Positions 33,628 through 45,148 of a DNA stretch of 64,000 bases are shown in pieces. The notes under the pieces were generated by a model. The model did not search any database and was not told where the DNA came from. It was given only the letters and a program-made list of their open reading frames with translations. A program made the translations under genes and the position numbers. The DNA is from Xanthostigma xanthostigma (Eukaryota; Arthropoda; Insecta; Raphidioptera; Raphidiidae): NCBI GenBank assembly GCA_963575645.1, contig OY754464.1:60176948-60240947 (forward strand). Direction: 5' to 3'. Each line of letters begins with the position of its first letter. Position 1 is the first letter of the stretch.

Positions 33628-34604
33628 TATAGATGAAAAACAATTCAAAAACGTTTTTGTTTCAGAAAGAAGAGTAAAATATTTCTGCAGTAAGGTAAAA
33701 ACATACCTAATATATTATTAGGCCTTGTATATGCTCTAACCGTGACTTCGTTCGCGTAAATGTCGGTTTTTTGACCTCTCAACTTTCTAGTAAAAGCTCG
33801 TATCGCTGTATTAAGTATTGACCGGTATCGTGCTGACAGACAAACAGGCATACAGTCAAACAGACGAGCAGACGTACAAAAACACGCTGTTTTCATTCTA
33901 GGAACTTGAAGTAGGGAAGTATTAAAAATTGTGAAAACTAAATTTTTACCTATCTCAACCCCATATGAGTAGTTGTACTAATAAAAAATGCACATTTCCT
34001 ATTATCTGAGGGCCGCGATCATCAACAAAGAGATCGTACTATTTTATTTTTTTTATCAAGGCAACTGGTAGATCGCCGAAATCGTGAGACAAACGATCTA
34101 CTAAAAAGAATTATTTATACAAGTATAAACGCTTTTTGGCTTTTCATTTTTACACTGAAAACGGGACCCTATATTGTTGTAGCGGCGTTATTCGTCCATC
34201 CGTCCGTCTGTCAGAGGCTTCCAAAGTCTTATGAAATGAAAAATCGACTGAAAATCGTGTAAATCCGTGGCCTGAAGATAAAAATTATATATAAAATGTT
34301 GAGAATTTTATTCTATGGGGGGCTCCATACACGTAAAAGGAATGTTGCAAAAACAGGTTTGTACGTAGGCATTTACTATTGAATAGAGGTCGTTAATTCT
34401 AAGAATTTTTCGGAAGCTTTTTCCATACTTAATAAAAAAATTCCAAAAATGTGTTTTTTTTTTCCAAAGGAACTTTAAATTTAGAATATTATGCCGCCAT
34501 CAAATAAGTGGATATCATTCAGCCTGTGATTGGCGGACCCAATGATCAGTCAAATAGAAAGATAAAGAAGTGTGACTGTCTTTTACGACGTATATGACTT
34601 AGAA

Positions 34605-35720
34605 CAGGGATGTCAAACTGATTTTTCTGAAGGGCTATTTATAAGATTTAGGATGTGTTAGCGGGACAGATTCTAAATTAAAAACTAAAACACAATATTA
34701 AATTAAAATCTTTATTTATTTAGTTTAAATCAATTTTTATACAAAGGTAATATAAAAAGGGTAAATTTTCTTGAGCTTGAGGATCCAGCAATTTTAAAAA
34801 TACGTAGTGGCATCGAATGCCGTTAATAATCCTCACAGGATAGATTCTGGTCGCGGGCCGTATTGAGATGACTTGAGCAGTAGGTACCGGATTAAGACTC
34901 CTTGATGCCCTAAGCATTTCTTGCCTAACAAGCAGTTTAAAAAAATTTAATATTATCTGTCTCTGTCATGTTAAGTTTATAATAATTATAAGTGTATAAT
35001 TTTAGGGAAAAAATAGAATTTTACAAACAATGCTCTCATTGAAAATAATTGAAAAAAAGTTGCAAAACTGAAGTTAAAAAAAAACTCGTTTTTATTTTCA
35101 AAAATTAATTATTTATTTGTAACTACTATACTTCTAATATAAAAACAGTTTTATTTCAGTAGATCAAATTTTTGAGAACATGACAAAAAAATGTTTTTTT
35201 GTTGACATGGTCTGACGGGGTACTTATTAGAGCTGTAAAAGTAACTAGAAATTGTGTACCCGTATGTATTCGTTACTTAAAGAACCAGTACCCGTTACTT
35301 TCGTATCGTTACGTTACTCGGTACTTTTCATACGACATACAATCGTGTACTAACAGGCAACAGCATCAAGCATGTACCATCGCATCCAAGCGCGTCGCAT
35401 ACGTGATACGGTATGACTTCGTTCGTATAACATATAACCGCATCAAGCGTGTCGAACTGATATGGATGCGAAAGATGCGAGTAACGAAATGAATTTGTAA
35501 GTAATGTTTCGTTACTTCGAGTCAGACGATGTACCCGTTACTCAGTAACGAATACATACGGTTTGTTACAGCTCTAGTACTTATCATTTCTGAGTTTTGA
35601 TTTTTGGTGCCCCCTGAGATGTGATACCCTAAGCAATAGCTTACTTTGCTTATAGGCTAATCCGGCACTGGCGCTTGAGGGCCGGATGCGGCCTGCGGAT
35701 CGTATCTTTTAACATCACTG
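34605..35720. mobile_element. hAT-type element hosting other elements
   Basis: It starts CAGGGATGTCAAACTG and ends with the inverse of CAGTGATGTTAAAAG. The 8-bp duplication ACTTAGAA is perfect (34597-34604 and 35721-35728). A GCGGGCCGTATTG phrase and its inverted partner GGCCGGATGCGGCC are typical of this hAT type. A second hAT element sits inside at 35228-35576. Inverted ACCGGATTA and TAATCCGG blocks (about 34888 and 35660) hint at a third element nested between the two. Confidence 0.88.
35228..35576. mobile_element. Nested hAT-type MITE
   Basis: It starts TAGAGCTGTAAAAGTAAC and ends with the inverse of TAGAGCTGTAAC. The perfect 8-bp duplication GTACTTAT (35220-35227 and 35577-35584) frames it. 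GTTAC/GTAAC boxes are repeated more than ten times inside, in keeping with hAT subterminal repeats. Confidence 0.9.
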
Positions 35721-35728
35721 ACTTAGAA

Positions 35729-36410
35729 GACAGACCCACGTTTTTATATACATATCAATATTATGTACATACTTATCTACATAATATGTCTGATTTTTGT
35801 TTCCAATTAAAAAGTTGGTTTACATTATCCGTCATGTAGGTACCTATAAAGAAAAATATAAGCACTGGTCAATATTATAAAATTTTGATAATAAGTATGT
35901 AGTACGACCCTATTGTAATCGTCACATCTAGGTATATAATTGTTTACTTTATATACAACATACGGACAGCGAGTACATTAAACTCCGTTTTTATAATTTC
36001 TGGAAATGGCGCACATCGTAAATTATATATATATATATTTTTAAAACAAAATAAAACGAGAGCGCATGATGTAAATTGTCGTATCGTGACAATAATATTA
36101 CGGCGCGTGTAATGTTCTCAGGCGGTCAGTCATCTGACTGTTTAGTCACGCTATACAACTCATGGCTAAACGGTCATTTATGCAAACTCCTCCCCCGTCT
36201 CGCCGATTCTCCTAAATTTTTGTCGTCACAGTTCCAATCAGGCCGTCCAGTATTTTGTTTATAACGTCATCAGAAAGCTCATCCTAACCTATAATATATG
36301 CTTGCCAAATTAGACGGTTTTTTTTAAATTTTTCCCTCATTATAATTATATTTTTTTTTTCTTTCTACTAATGTTTTCATATTTAAATATTGTCCGAGTT
36401 ATAGACCCCT
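35729..36410. other. Intergenic, no gene recognised
   Basis: AT-rich sequence without repeats or coding frames that I can name. It runs up to the copia target duplication at 36411-36415. Confidence 0.5.
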
Positions 36411-36415
36411 TGGTC

Positions 36416-36535
36416 TATTATTACTTGTCGACTTTCAGACATAGACTAACTTTATTTCACAATCAACCATAGAGTTTTACATCGATCTAGTTACATTTTG
36501 ATACAAAACGAAAAAGTACTGTTTACATAATAACA
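36416..36535 (-). repeat. 3' LTR of the copia element
   Basis: 120 bp, short for copia. On the minus strand it begins TGTTATTATG and ends TAATAATA, so the usual CA end is TA in both LTRs. A GAAATAAAG polyadenylation signal lies about 75 bp in. Confidence 0.95.
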
Positions 36536-36547
36536 TCCCCACTTATC
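36536..36547 (-). other. Polypurine tract of the copia element
   Basis: On the minus strand AAGTGGGGA lies directly against the 3' LTR. It is the expected primer for plus-strand DNA synthesis. Confidence 0.85.
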
Positions 36548-36622
36548 AAAATAAACGTAAAACTATACGAAAAACAATCATTATTTGATTAAATTACACA
36601 CAATAATTGAAATTATTAATAT

Positions 36623-39600
36623 TTAAATTGGATTAACACCAATCATTCTCATAAATTTATAATGTTTTGCTGATAGCAAGCCTTTAGTTAATAAGTCGGC
36701 AGGCATTTCTTGAGTAGAAGCATACTTAATTACAATTAATTTGTTTTTAATAGCATCTCTAACATAGTGATAACGGACATCAATGTGTTTAGATCTATTA
36801 AGTGATTGTTGACCAGTTGCCAATTTCAAAGCACTTTGATTATCACAGTTCAATGTAATAACACATATTTGTCCAGAAATCTCATGCATCAAATTTCTCA
36901 AATAAACAGCTTCTCTAGATGCCTCCGAGAGTGCTACATATTCTGCCTCAGTACTAGATAAAGAGACTGTTTTCTGTTTCCTGCTTTGCCATGATATCAC
37001 AGAACCAGACATGGTAAAGCAGTAACCAGTATATGATTTTCTATCTAAATTATCATTGGCCCAATCAGCATCAACAAAACCTTGTAATTCTACATTTTCC
37101 TTGCTATACTTTAAACAATATGTTTTTGTTTTCTGCAAATATTTCAGAACTCTTTTGGCATAACTATAATGATTTTCATTGTAACAATTATTAAATTGAC
37201 TAAGATAGCTTACAGTATATGCTATATCAGGTCTTGTCAAAACTGCTAGGTACATTAAGCTGCCAATCAATCTTTGATAAGGAATATCTGTTACACATTT
37301 TTCAGATTTTTCAATGTTTAGTTTACATTCAATAGGCGTATCTATAGATCCACAATCAGACATGTCAAATCTAAGCAATAATTGCTCTATGTATTGTTGT
37401 TGATCTACAGTCACGGTACTGTGTTGCTTATCTACATTAACTCTCATACCTAAGTAACGTCTTACAGGACCTAGATCCTTTAGTTTAAATTCAGAACGCA
37501 GTGCAGTTTTCAACTTTTCTGTTTCCTGCACATTGTTTGAAAAAATCAAAAAATCATCAACGTAAATGGTTATTATTATTTTAACATTATCATTAATTTT
37601 TCTGAATAAGCAAGGTTCAAACTTACTATTTTTAAACCCTAAGTTACATAAACAAGTTTTTACCCTTTCATACCATACTAAAGAAGACTGTTTCAATCCA
37701 TAAATAGCTCTTTTAAGTTTTAAAACCTTCTCATTACTTTTATTTATAAAACCTTCAGGAATAGACATGTAAATATTTTCTTTTAAATGTCCATTCAAAA
37801 AAGCGGTTGCTACGTCCAGGTGATCAATGTTCATATCCCACTGTACACTAAGTGCGAATAGCATTCTCAAAGTGGAATGTTTCACAACGGGTGAAAAGGT
37901 GTCCACATAATCAATACCACGTCGTTGTGTAAACCCCTTCGCAACAAGTCTGGCACGGTAACGAATTTTGTCATTCACATCAAACTTTTTATTAAATACC
38001 CATTTACACTTCACTATAGGAACACCAGACGGAACATCGACGAGCTCCCATGCATCATTGTATTCAAATGACTGTAGCTCTTCTTGCATAGCCTGTTCCC
38101 ATTGTCCTGCTTCTGGTCCGTTCAGTGCTTCTGACACGTCAATCTGCTCAACTTCCGGAAAGACGCTAGAGACGCATATGTTATTGTAACCATAACGTTC
38201 CGGCATTTTCCTTATTCTCTTGCCTTCCAGAATTTCCTGATTTTCTTGAATCTCACTGGATGAAATGTCAGTTTCAATGTTTGATGAAACTAAGGTGTCA
38301 TCACTATTTTCACTATCAGAACCTGAGTACACCGATGTGTTGTAACTTGAATTACTCAGAGATTCGTTCATTGAAGATTCCCCCACTGAATCTCTGCTCT
38401 CTTCATTCATTTCTGTTTCTTCATTTATTTCCGTGTTTTCGTTCTTTTCTGTTTCTTCATTCTGAACCCAGATAACATTTCCTTCTTCAACATCTGTTCT
38501 TTCTTCCATCACAATAACATCTCTCTTTACTGTGACAACATTTTTTCTTGGATCATAAACTCGATAGCCTTTTACATTTTCTGAGAAACCTACAAGAATA
38601 TATTCTTCAGCTTTTCTGTCCCACTTTAGTCTCGTTTGTTTAGGAACGTGCACCATGACAGGGCTTCCAAACAGACGAATGTGACTCAAGTCAGGTTTCT
38701 TCGCATACCACGCTTCATAGGGAGTTTTATTTTCTAAGCTTGAAGTAATAGATCTGTTTTTTAGGTATACGGCTGTATTTGCAGCTTCAGCCCAAAACTT
38801 TTTTTCTAATTTTGCGTCAAATAATAAACATCTTGCCTTTTCTATGACAGTTCTATTGGCTCGTTCACAAACACCATTCTGCTCCGGTGTATACGCAGTT
38901 GTTTTCTGATGTATTATTCCAGCTTTTGTCAAATAATTTTCCATTTCACCATTACAAAACTCGCCGCCGTTGTCAGTACGCAATATTTTTATTTTCTTGT
39001 TTTGCTGGTTCTCGACTATCGCTTTGAAATCTTTAAATTTTTTGAACACATCACTTTTATGCTTCAGGAAGTATATAAATGTCATGCGACTAAAGTCATC
39101 TACAAACAAAAGGAAGTATTGTGAGCCTGCAATTGATTTCGCTTCCATGGCACCACATACATCAGCGTGTATTATTTGTAGTGTCTCAGTACTCCGTTGA
39201 CCCACATGTGAAAATGGTAATCTCGTCTGTTTACCTTCGCAGCAGATCACACATTTTTCTTTCATCATGTCGCTGGTGGCAGGATATGACAATCCATCAA
39301 CAATTCCATTTTTCATTTTTCTTAAATCGCAACTGTTAATATGTGCTAGTCGCCTGTGCCACATGTCTGCGCTAGCTACCGCCGGTGCTGCTAGCATACA
39401 ATTCTTACTTTTTATTTTCAGTTTGTAAACACCATTGGCTAGTTCTGCTATCGCAACTAACTCTTTTTTCTTGTTGCGAATGTAACAGTGACCAGCTTCA
39501 AAAACAACGCTGTTTCCGTTTTTTATTAGCTCACTCACTGACAACAAGTTTGTAGTTAAGCTCGGCACGCATAACACATCTTTAACTGTGATGTCATAAT

Positions 39601-40555
39601 TAAGTTCAGTCGTGATATCAACGTTTCCGGAACACATAATCGGCACCCTTGTTTCGTTCGCAATGATTATTTCAGATAAACTTGGCTTGTAATTTGCGTC
39701 ATTTATCCATTTAACATTTGCCGTCATATGTGCACTAGCACCGGAATCCACGTACCATTCATTTTTTCCAAATGTCATATTCAAAAACACTGCACTGAAA
39801 GCATTTGACTGTTTGTTTTTCTGTAACAAAGGACACTTGTTTCTGTAATGGCCATTTTGTTTGCATTTGTAACAGGTTATGTTTTTCAAGGAGGTTGTTT
39901 CGCCATTCTTGTTATTATTCGTGTCGTGGTTATTCCTAAGCGGTGGCTTTCTCGCAGCGAATGCAGCGCTACTGGAATCCGTATCGGTTAAACTTGAAAC
40001 TTCCATATCTAATAACTTTGATTTAATGGCGTCAGCGGTGATCTGAATACCCGAGTGTTCAATCGCCATGATCATCGGAGAATATTTTTCAGGCAAACCT
40101 GCTAATAATAAAGATCCAATCCATTCATCGGTGATTGTAAATCCTGTACCTTTTAATCTCTGCGCTGTTTCAACAATTTGCGTTACATAAGTTGTCATAG
40201 AATCGCAGTTCTCTTGTCGTATTGAGATTAAATGTCGTAACAAGGTTATCTTTCTCGAAAATCCTGAGTCATCGAACATATTTTTCAATTTATTCCACAA
40301 CTCTTCCGAACTCTTGGTTTCCTTGATGTGTACATACAATCCAGGATCAATCGTCAAAATTAGCTTCGCTCTAGTTTTGTCGTCATCTGCAGATCTTCTT
40401 TCGGTACCGGCCACTGTCTTGATATAATGAACCATGCCTTCAAGCACCAATAAGTTTTCTGCCGCAAAACTCCAGTCATCATAATTTTCTCGACCTTTTA
40501 ATTTTGGCACACTCTGAATATAATTCGTGGTCATGTTCACGTGAAAGTACAACAA
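36623..40555 (-). CDS. Copia gag-pol polyprotein, 1310 codons, intact
   Basis: Domains in order: a copia-type gag region at about 15-190; a zinc knuckle C228, C231, H236, C241 (CYKCKQNGHYRNKC); a protease with D270-S-G; an integrase zinc site H400, H405, C435, C438; and the integrase core D464, D528, E564 with the usual 35-residue spacing. An acidic linker at about 690-775 follows. The reverse transcriptase has D914 (HLDVATAFLNG) and YVDD at 998-1001, and the RNase H has D1162, E1203 and D1238. No stop, frameshift or missing catalytic residue was seen. The start may be Met8 (40534) rather than Met1; both lie just after the primer site. Gag and pol share one frame, as in insect copia, where the ratio is set by splicing or processing. 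I cannot see which applies here. Confidence 0.96.
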   Translation of the reverse strand: MLYFHVNMTTNYIQSVPKLKGRENYDDWSFAAENLLVLEGMVHYIKTVAGTERRSADDDKTRAKLILTIDPGLYVHIKETKSSEELWNKLKNMFDDSGFSRKITLLRHLISIRQENCDSMTTYVTQIVETAQRLKGTGFTITDEWIGSLLLAGLPEKYSPMIMAIEHSGIQITADAIKSKLLDMEVSSLTDTDSSSAAFAARKPPLRNNHDTNNNKNGETTSLKNITCYKCKQNGHYRNKCPLLQKNKQSNAFSAVFLNMTFGKNEWYVDSGASAHMTANVKWINDANYKPSLSEIIIANETRVPIMCSGNVDITTELNYDITVKDVLCVPSLTTNLLSVSELIKNGNSVVFEAGHCYIRNKKKELVAIAELANGVYKLKIKSKNCMLAAPAVASADMWHRRLAHINSCDLRKMKNGIVDGLSYPATSDMMKEKCVICCEGKQTRLPFSHVGQRSTETLQIIHADVCGAMEAKSIAGSQYFLLFVDDFSRMTFIYFLKHKSDVFKKFKDFKAIVENQQNKKIKILRTDNGGEFCNGEMENYLTKAGIIHQKTTAYTPEQNGVCERANRTVIEKARCLLFDAKLEKKFWAEAANTAVYLKNRSITSSLENKTPYEAWYAKKPDLSHIRLFGSPVMVHVPKQTRLKWDRKAEEYILVGFSENVKGYRVYDPRKNVVTVKRDVIVMEERTDVEEGNVIWVQNEETEKNENTEINEETEMNEESRDSVGESSMNESLSNSSYNTSVYSGSDSENSDDTLVSSNIETDISSSEIQENQEILEGKRIRKMPERYGYNNICVSSVFPEVEQIDVSEALNGPEAGQWEQAMQEELQSFEYNDAWELVDVPSGVPIVKCKWVFNKKFDVNDKIRYRARLVAKGFTQRRGIDYVDTFSPVVKHSTLRMLFALSVQWDMNIDHLDVATAFLNGHLKENIYMSIPEGFINKSNEKVLKLKRAIYGLKQSSLVWYERVKTCLCNLGFKNSKFEPCLFRKINDNVKIIITIYVDDFLIFSNNVQETEKLKTALRSEFKLKDLGPVRRYLGMRVNVDKQHSTVTVDQQQYIEQLLLRFDMSDCGSIDTPIECKLNIEKSEKCVTDIPYQRLIGSLMYLAVLTRPDIAYTVSYLSQFNNCYNENHYSYAKRVLKYLQKTKTYCLKYSKENVELQGFVDADWANDNLDRKSYTGYCFTMSGSVISWQSRKQKTVSLSSTEAEYVALSEASREAVYLRNLMHEISGQICVITLNCDNQSALKLATGQQSLNRSKHIDVRYHYVRDAIKNKLIVIKYASTQEMPADLLTKGLLSAKHYKFMRMIGVNPI

Positions 40556-40600
40556 ATATTTTAAACCGAAATTTTGAGAAATTTACTTAAACTTGGGATA

Positions 40601-40612
40601 TTGCCCATAACC
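40601..40612 (-). other. Primer-binding site of the copia element
   Basis: Read on the minus strand, GGTTATGGGC directly follows the 5' LTR. Drosophila copia primes from an internal part of initiator methionine tRNA with this same sequence, so that primer is inferred here. Confidence 0.85.
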
Positions 40613-40732
40613 TATTATTACTTGTCGACTTTCAGACATAGACTAACTTTATTTCACAATCAACCATAGAGTTTTACATCGATCTAGTTACATTTTGATA
40701 CAAAACGAAAAAGTACTGTTTACATAATAACA
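40613..40732 (-). repeat. 5' LTR of the copia element
   Basis: Identical to the other LTR over all 120 bases. It would hold the promoter, although no classic TATA box is evident. Confidence 0.95.
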
Positions 40733-40737
40733 TGGTC

Positions 40738-41560
40738 TGGCATCTTGTACACAACAAGCTGTAATATTGCAATTTTTTATACTACATGACAATAAAACTT
40801 TTTACTTTTTTTACTTCGTTATTTTGTGAAAAAATGTAATTTAAAGTCGTCAATTATAATAGCAAATTTAAAACGTAAATACAAATATAGTATATGCTCG
40901 CGTTTATAAACGTCACTTAACTTGACTTACAAACGAACACCGAGTTCACACTGATGGCATTGTAATATTGCAATTGGCTGGACTACTTGAATCAGATTAC
41001 GTAACAACTCACACAGACAACAAAAGTTACTGTTTGAAATAGTCTAACCCTTTATCTTAACCAAATATTTAGTCTTTTTTTTAGCAAAAATTTTATGTTC
41101 AGAATTCAATTTTATAAATTTAAATATAATTTTTTTAATTTTTAACATAATCGATTTCGTCTTATGGTCTACAGAAAAAAATTATTTCACAAATATAATA
41201 ATACATAAACTACTACATATAAAATTATATTTTCCTAAACTTTGTGTACTTTAACTTCTACATACTATTAATATTTTATTACAAAAATGCATGTAACACG
41301 AATTACGAATTACAATGAAACTAAACTTGCCAGACATTTTAAATTTTCAGCTAATAAAAATAAATTTTATTATTAGTAATTGGAGTTAAAAGTTTGACAG
41401 TAATATTGTTTGAATTACCTGTCGTAAAAAGGATTGCTCACTAGCTTAGAGCATGGACTGCAATACAGGTCAGAAAAAGTGTCGTTTTAAAAAAGGAGAA
41501 GGGCACCGGTGGGCTCGCAGTCATATTCATTTTTAATTAGTAGTCCATTCGATAGGTAGA
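40738..41560. other. Intergenic, no gene recognised
   Basis: AT-rich sequence with no recognisable coding frame or repeat boundary. Confidence 0.5.
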
Positions 41561-41564
41561 TTCC

Positions 41565-42860
41565 TATCTGAAGAAGTGCGGAAGTTTTGAAACTGGAAAT
41601 TTGTAAAATCGATGCCCTGAATCAAACGAGAGAAAAATTCTAAAGGACGCCATATTGACAAAATGGCGCAAAAACACATTCCTTGAAATATCTCGCTTCG
41701 GGTGCCTCATAGACGAAAAAAAAGGTTTTTTTGAAAATCTATATACATAGTGACCGGTAATTGCTCGTATTCCTCTCGGGAGAACAAAACTATGACTAAT
41801 TTGGAATGATTTAACCACTATAATTTGGGGGTCGGAAATGCCTCATTTTCGAGAAAATCTACTTTGGTTTTCTTTTTACAAAAATTTCAATTTTGGAAGT
41901 TAAAATAAAAAAAATCTCACTTTTTGGCATGAATTTTTCCATGTTAAAAGAGTCAAAATGTATGTCTCGATCACAATAATCCGTTAATATTATAAAAAGA
42001 ACTTTCCAGCAAATAACTTTTTAAGAGTTTTGTAAATTTATTTATATGTGCCGCCGATTTTATGTTGTCAGGCAGCTTATTAAAGATGGTAACGCCTAGG
42101 AAAACAGAGGACTTTTTGCTTACATTTAAGCGACTGTAGGGCACTCGTAAGGTGTTTTTTTGACGAGTGTTGATATTGTGGATATCTAATAGCCTACTAT
42201 AAATTGGCCAACCCTCCTAAAGCTAAAAACCACAATATTTTCTGTTAGATCTTAATATGTTGTGTGTTAAAACTAACAATAAATAAAAAAAAATAAAATA
42301 AAAAGTCTTCACAGAAGTGTCATTATAAAAAAAAGGTTGCATTTCCGACCCCCAAATGATAGAGTTAATCATTCCAAATTAGTCATAGTTTCTTCTCCCG
42401 AAAGGAGTAGGTACGATCAATTACCGGTCACCTATATGCCATAATATGCCTGTATGCATATAAAACAGTTCCTCTGCCGCGTCTGTTTGTCTAATAAACT
42501 CAAAAACTACCGAACGGATTTTCTATAAAATATGTTTTTCTCGCTGCAGCAGCTGAGCTAAGTAAAGTATTTTTGACCAAATTATTAGTATGTGCTGCTG
42601 CACCGAAATTCTTCAGTTTAGAGAAAAAATTTATGAAATATATTTTGTAAAAAATTTAATTCTATTTATTTTTTATATAAACATTTTTAGTCTATGAGGC
42701 ACCTGAAGCGATATATTTCAAAGAAACTCTTTTTTGCACCGTTTTGTTAATATAGTAGCCCCAGCGATTGCGATCGTATTTTGCTTTTTTCTCTTTTGAT
42801 TTAGAGCACTGAAAAATGTCCAGTTTCAAAACTTCTGCATTTATTCTGATAAACCCCCCT
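41565..42860. mobile_element. Large inverted-repeat element with LINE and other insertions
   Basis: The left arm (41565-41900) contains GCGGAAGTTTTGAAACTGG, a TCGGGTGCCTCATAGAC-type block, GTGACCGGTAATTG and ATTTGGGGGTCGGAAATGC. The right arm carries the same blocks inverted in the order expected (42330-42440 and 42690-42860). It is interrupted at about 42441-42690 by a stretch with its own repeat wording (CTACCGAACGGATTTTC). The span between the arms holds a LINE fragment on the minus strand. The superfamily is not known. Confidence 0.55.
41971..42210 (-). pseudogene. Jockey/CR1-like LINE reverse transcriptase tail
   Basis: About 80 codons with DIHNINTRQKNTLRVPYSRL, then FLGVTIFNKLPDNIKSAAHI and LLKSYLLESSFYN before TGA. 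The HNxNTR...IFNKLPxxIK...LKxYLLxxxFY pattern is the C-terminal end of a common class of insect LINE reverse transcriptases. An in-frame stop lies just upstream. It is related to the remnant at 49935-50870. Confidence 0.75.
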
Positions 42861-43815
42861 ATCTTATGCTATTTCTTCAGAACCGTTCTGTGTTTGTGTC
42901 TAGAAGATAATCTAGTTTGACAATGAACACATATATTTCTCCATTAGAAAAATATTGTATAAAATCGACCAAAAATTACAGCAAAAACAAAATTGAATTT
43001 TCCAATTATAGCAAAAGTGTTTAGTTCAAATCTAAAACCGATAGTTATTTAACCTTTTCTAAAAAGTTGTCAATCGGAACAATTAATTTTTTTAATAAAG
43101 TGTAGCTTGCTGCATTTTTTGCAGTGTATTAGCGAAGTGTATTGGAGTGTGTACTAGAGGCGACCATAATGCGATGGCATCGACCATTTCAGGGTCAAAC
43201 GCAGTGACCCTAGGAAACGGTGATCTGGCAGGCCGTGGCCGATGGATGCATGACGCGCCGGTAACCCATCTATAGCCTATACTCTATCTATATATAGTGA
43301 GAGAGTTTTTTATTCTTTCTCTGTCTGTTAATTCGTCCTCTCTCCCTCTTGGACTCTCTGCATAGCGGTGTGGTTGAACGCGACCTGGCCTAGCAGGGCG
43401 CAGTGTCAACATTGGTAAACCTGGTTCACAGTATGAAAAATAACTATTTTATAGGAAAAAGTCTGAAACCGCAAGCACTGGGTACCGAAATGTAAAACGA
43501 TTTGCGCAAAAAATAGTGAAACTATTGGACAGTTCAACAGCCGGTTTGCAATATGCCAGGTCTTTAAATTATGTTTTTTTAACCCGCAACTAAAAACCCC
43601 TTCGAACCTGAATTTATATTTTTGAAACATAACATATTTTTTAGGGTGCTGGGCTTATTTAGGGTGTAATTAAGGTATATTCAATGAAAAACTAAATTTA
43701 ACATTTACAGAATTTTGGGAAATCCTATGTCCGTTGAAATGGATAATAGGTCAAAAAAAAATTTTTTTTACGGTAGTCACTAACTTAGGATGTTTAATTA
43801 TTTTGTCTTCATACC
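42861..43815. other. Intergenic with a GC-richer patch at 43150-43420
   Basis: No gene is recognised. The patch with GGCAGGCCGTGGCCGATGG and GACGCGCCGG is GC-richer than its surroundings and ends in a CT-rich run. It could be a decayed repeat or a host fragment. Confidence 0.4.
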
Positions 43816-43819
43816 TCGA

Positions 43820-44015
43820 TCGAAAGTACGTACTTTCGTCGCTTATAGCAGGGACGAAAGTTTGATATTTCCTCCCTGTTATTTATTATATTAAATGACA
43901 GCGGTAACCCTAGTTACGAGTATAAATACGCATGAGAAATTTTTTCCTCCCTCCGTTCTCACTGGGAGTAAATGTCAATCTTTCGTCCCTGCTGACGAAA
44001 GTACTTTCGGCTCTT
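43820..44015. repeat. Inverted repeat with CGAAAGTACG core (MITE-like)
   Basis: The left part CGAAAGTACGTACTTTCGTC with CAGGGACGAAAG is mirrored by CTTTCGTCCCTG and GACGAAAGTACTTTCGG at the right, with a loop of about 110 bp. The outermost left part is itself a palindrome. It shares its core with 1367-1475. Confidence 0.55.
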
Positions 44016-44019
44016 GTGA

Positions 44020-45145
44020 TGTAATATACTATTTAAGTAAAATTCGTAAAGTTAACATTAAATTAAAATAAATATCCGCACAAGAAAAATAAATTACATT
44101 ATGAATATACGTAATACATAATCAGAATGTACACTTTCTTCAGTTTTGCGTGAATCCATGACTGCGGTCAACACTTGACTCGATGTTTCTGGCTACCCAC
44201 ATATAGTATTTCTTTGTTTTGTTTAGCATGCCTACATCTCAGATAAGCCCCAAGCACAATGCTATGTTTATATTTGATATTCAATTACAGTGACTTAAAA
44301 TACACTCGTTAGAATAGTATGTTCATTGAAATGACCGTCAAGACCGAACGAAACGAAAAACGAACATTTAAAAAAAAGACACATAATTAAATTACTTGAA
44401 TAAATAATTAAAAATAATCTATAAGTAGGAGATAGGTTATCATGCTTCTAAAAGCAACTACCGCAGCTGTCGTTTTTTGTTTAAATTCTTTTTATACTGA
44501 AATATGATGTTATATTATAATTTCAAGAATCACAAAGTATTACCAGGAAACACAACACAGATTATAATGCACTGTAAAATCCTATCGTAGGATTTTACAA
44601 TGAACTGCAAATCATTTCATGATCCATTCATATGAATTCTGTGCAAATGTTAAACTAGAACATTGATTAAGACGAATTAATTAAAAATAATAAAAGAGAA
44701 ATGTCAATGATTTACGTTGTCTGAATAAAAAAATTAATAATAATTTATTTCACATTTTTTCGGAGAATTCATTTGGAAATTTCGAAATAAAAATCGCCTA
44801 TGACTATACTTTTGCACTAAATTATACAAAACGGAAGTAATTTAGTGTATAAACGTTTGCTTATTTTTATTTTCAGCAATAAAAAAAACTTGAAAAAAAC
44901 AATGATTTTCCGGTATTTTCAATATTTTGAATACGTTGAAAATGTTGACATCTGACGGTACACCACTCTTATGATTTATATAGCAGAAATTGGTACTTTG
45001 AGAACTTTATCCTTTCAAATGACATACTGATACTCTGATTAATATAATTGTGTACGTCACTGACTCACGTGCTTGCCATCTCACTGTCGTGCCGTCATAC
45101 TTCGCCAAGAGAAATCTCTTATTCTTACTCTTAACTTAGAGTAAC
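44020..45145. other. Intergenic, no gene recognised
   Basis: It holds a perfect small hairpin, TGTAAAATCCTA/TAGGATTTTACA at about 44574-44600. Otherwise nothing was identified. Confidence 0.45.
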
Positions 45146-45148
45146 TTA

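Larger units (their letters stand above)
36416..40732 (-). mobile_element. Complete Ty1/copia retrotransposon
   Basis: 4317 bp. Two 120-bp LTRs (36416-36535 and 40613-40732) are identical base for base. TGGTC is duplicated on both sides (36411-36415 and 40733-40737). On the minus strand the 5' LTR is followed at once by the primer-binding site, then by one open gag-pol frame. A polypurine tract abuts the 3' LTR. This is the full structural set of a Pseudoviridae-type element, with no damage that I can see. Identical LTRs mean little time since insertion. It moves by reverse transcription of its own RNA in virus-like particles. Confidence 0.96.

Noticed and set aside
37968-39339. Several plus-strand frames (71-76 codons) within the copia gene
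   Set aside because: They are antisense shadows of the gag-pol frame and have no domains.
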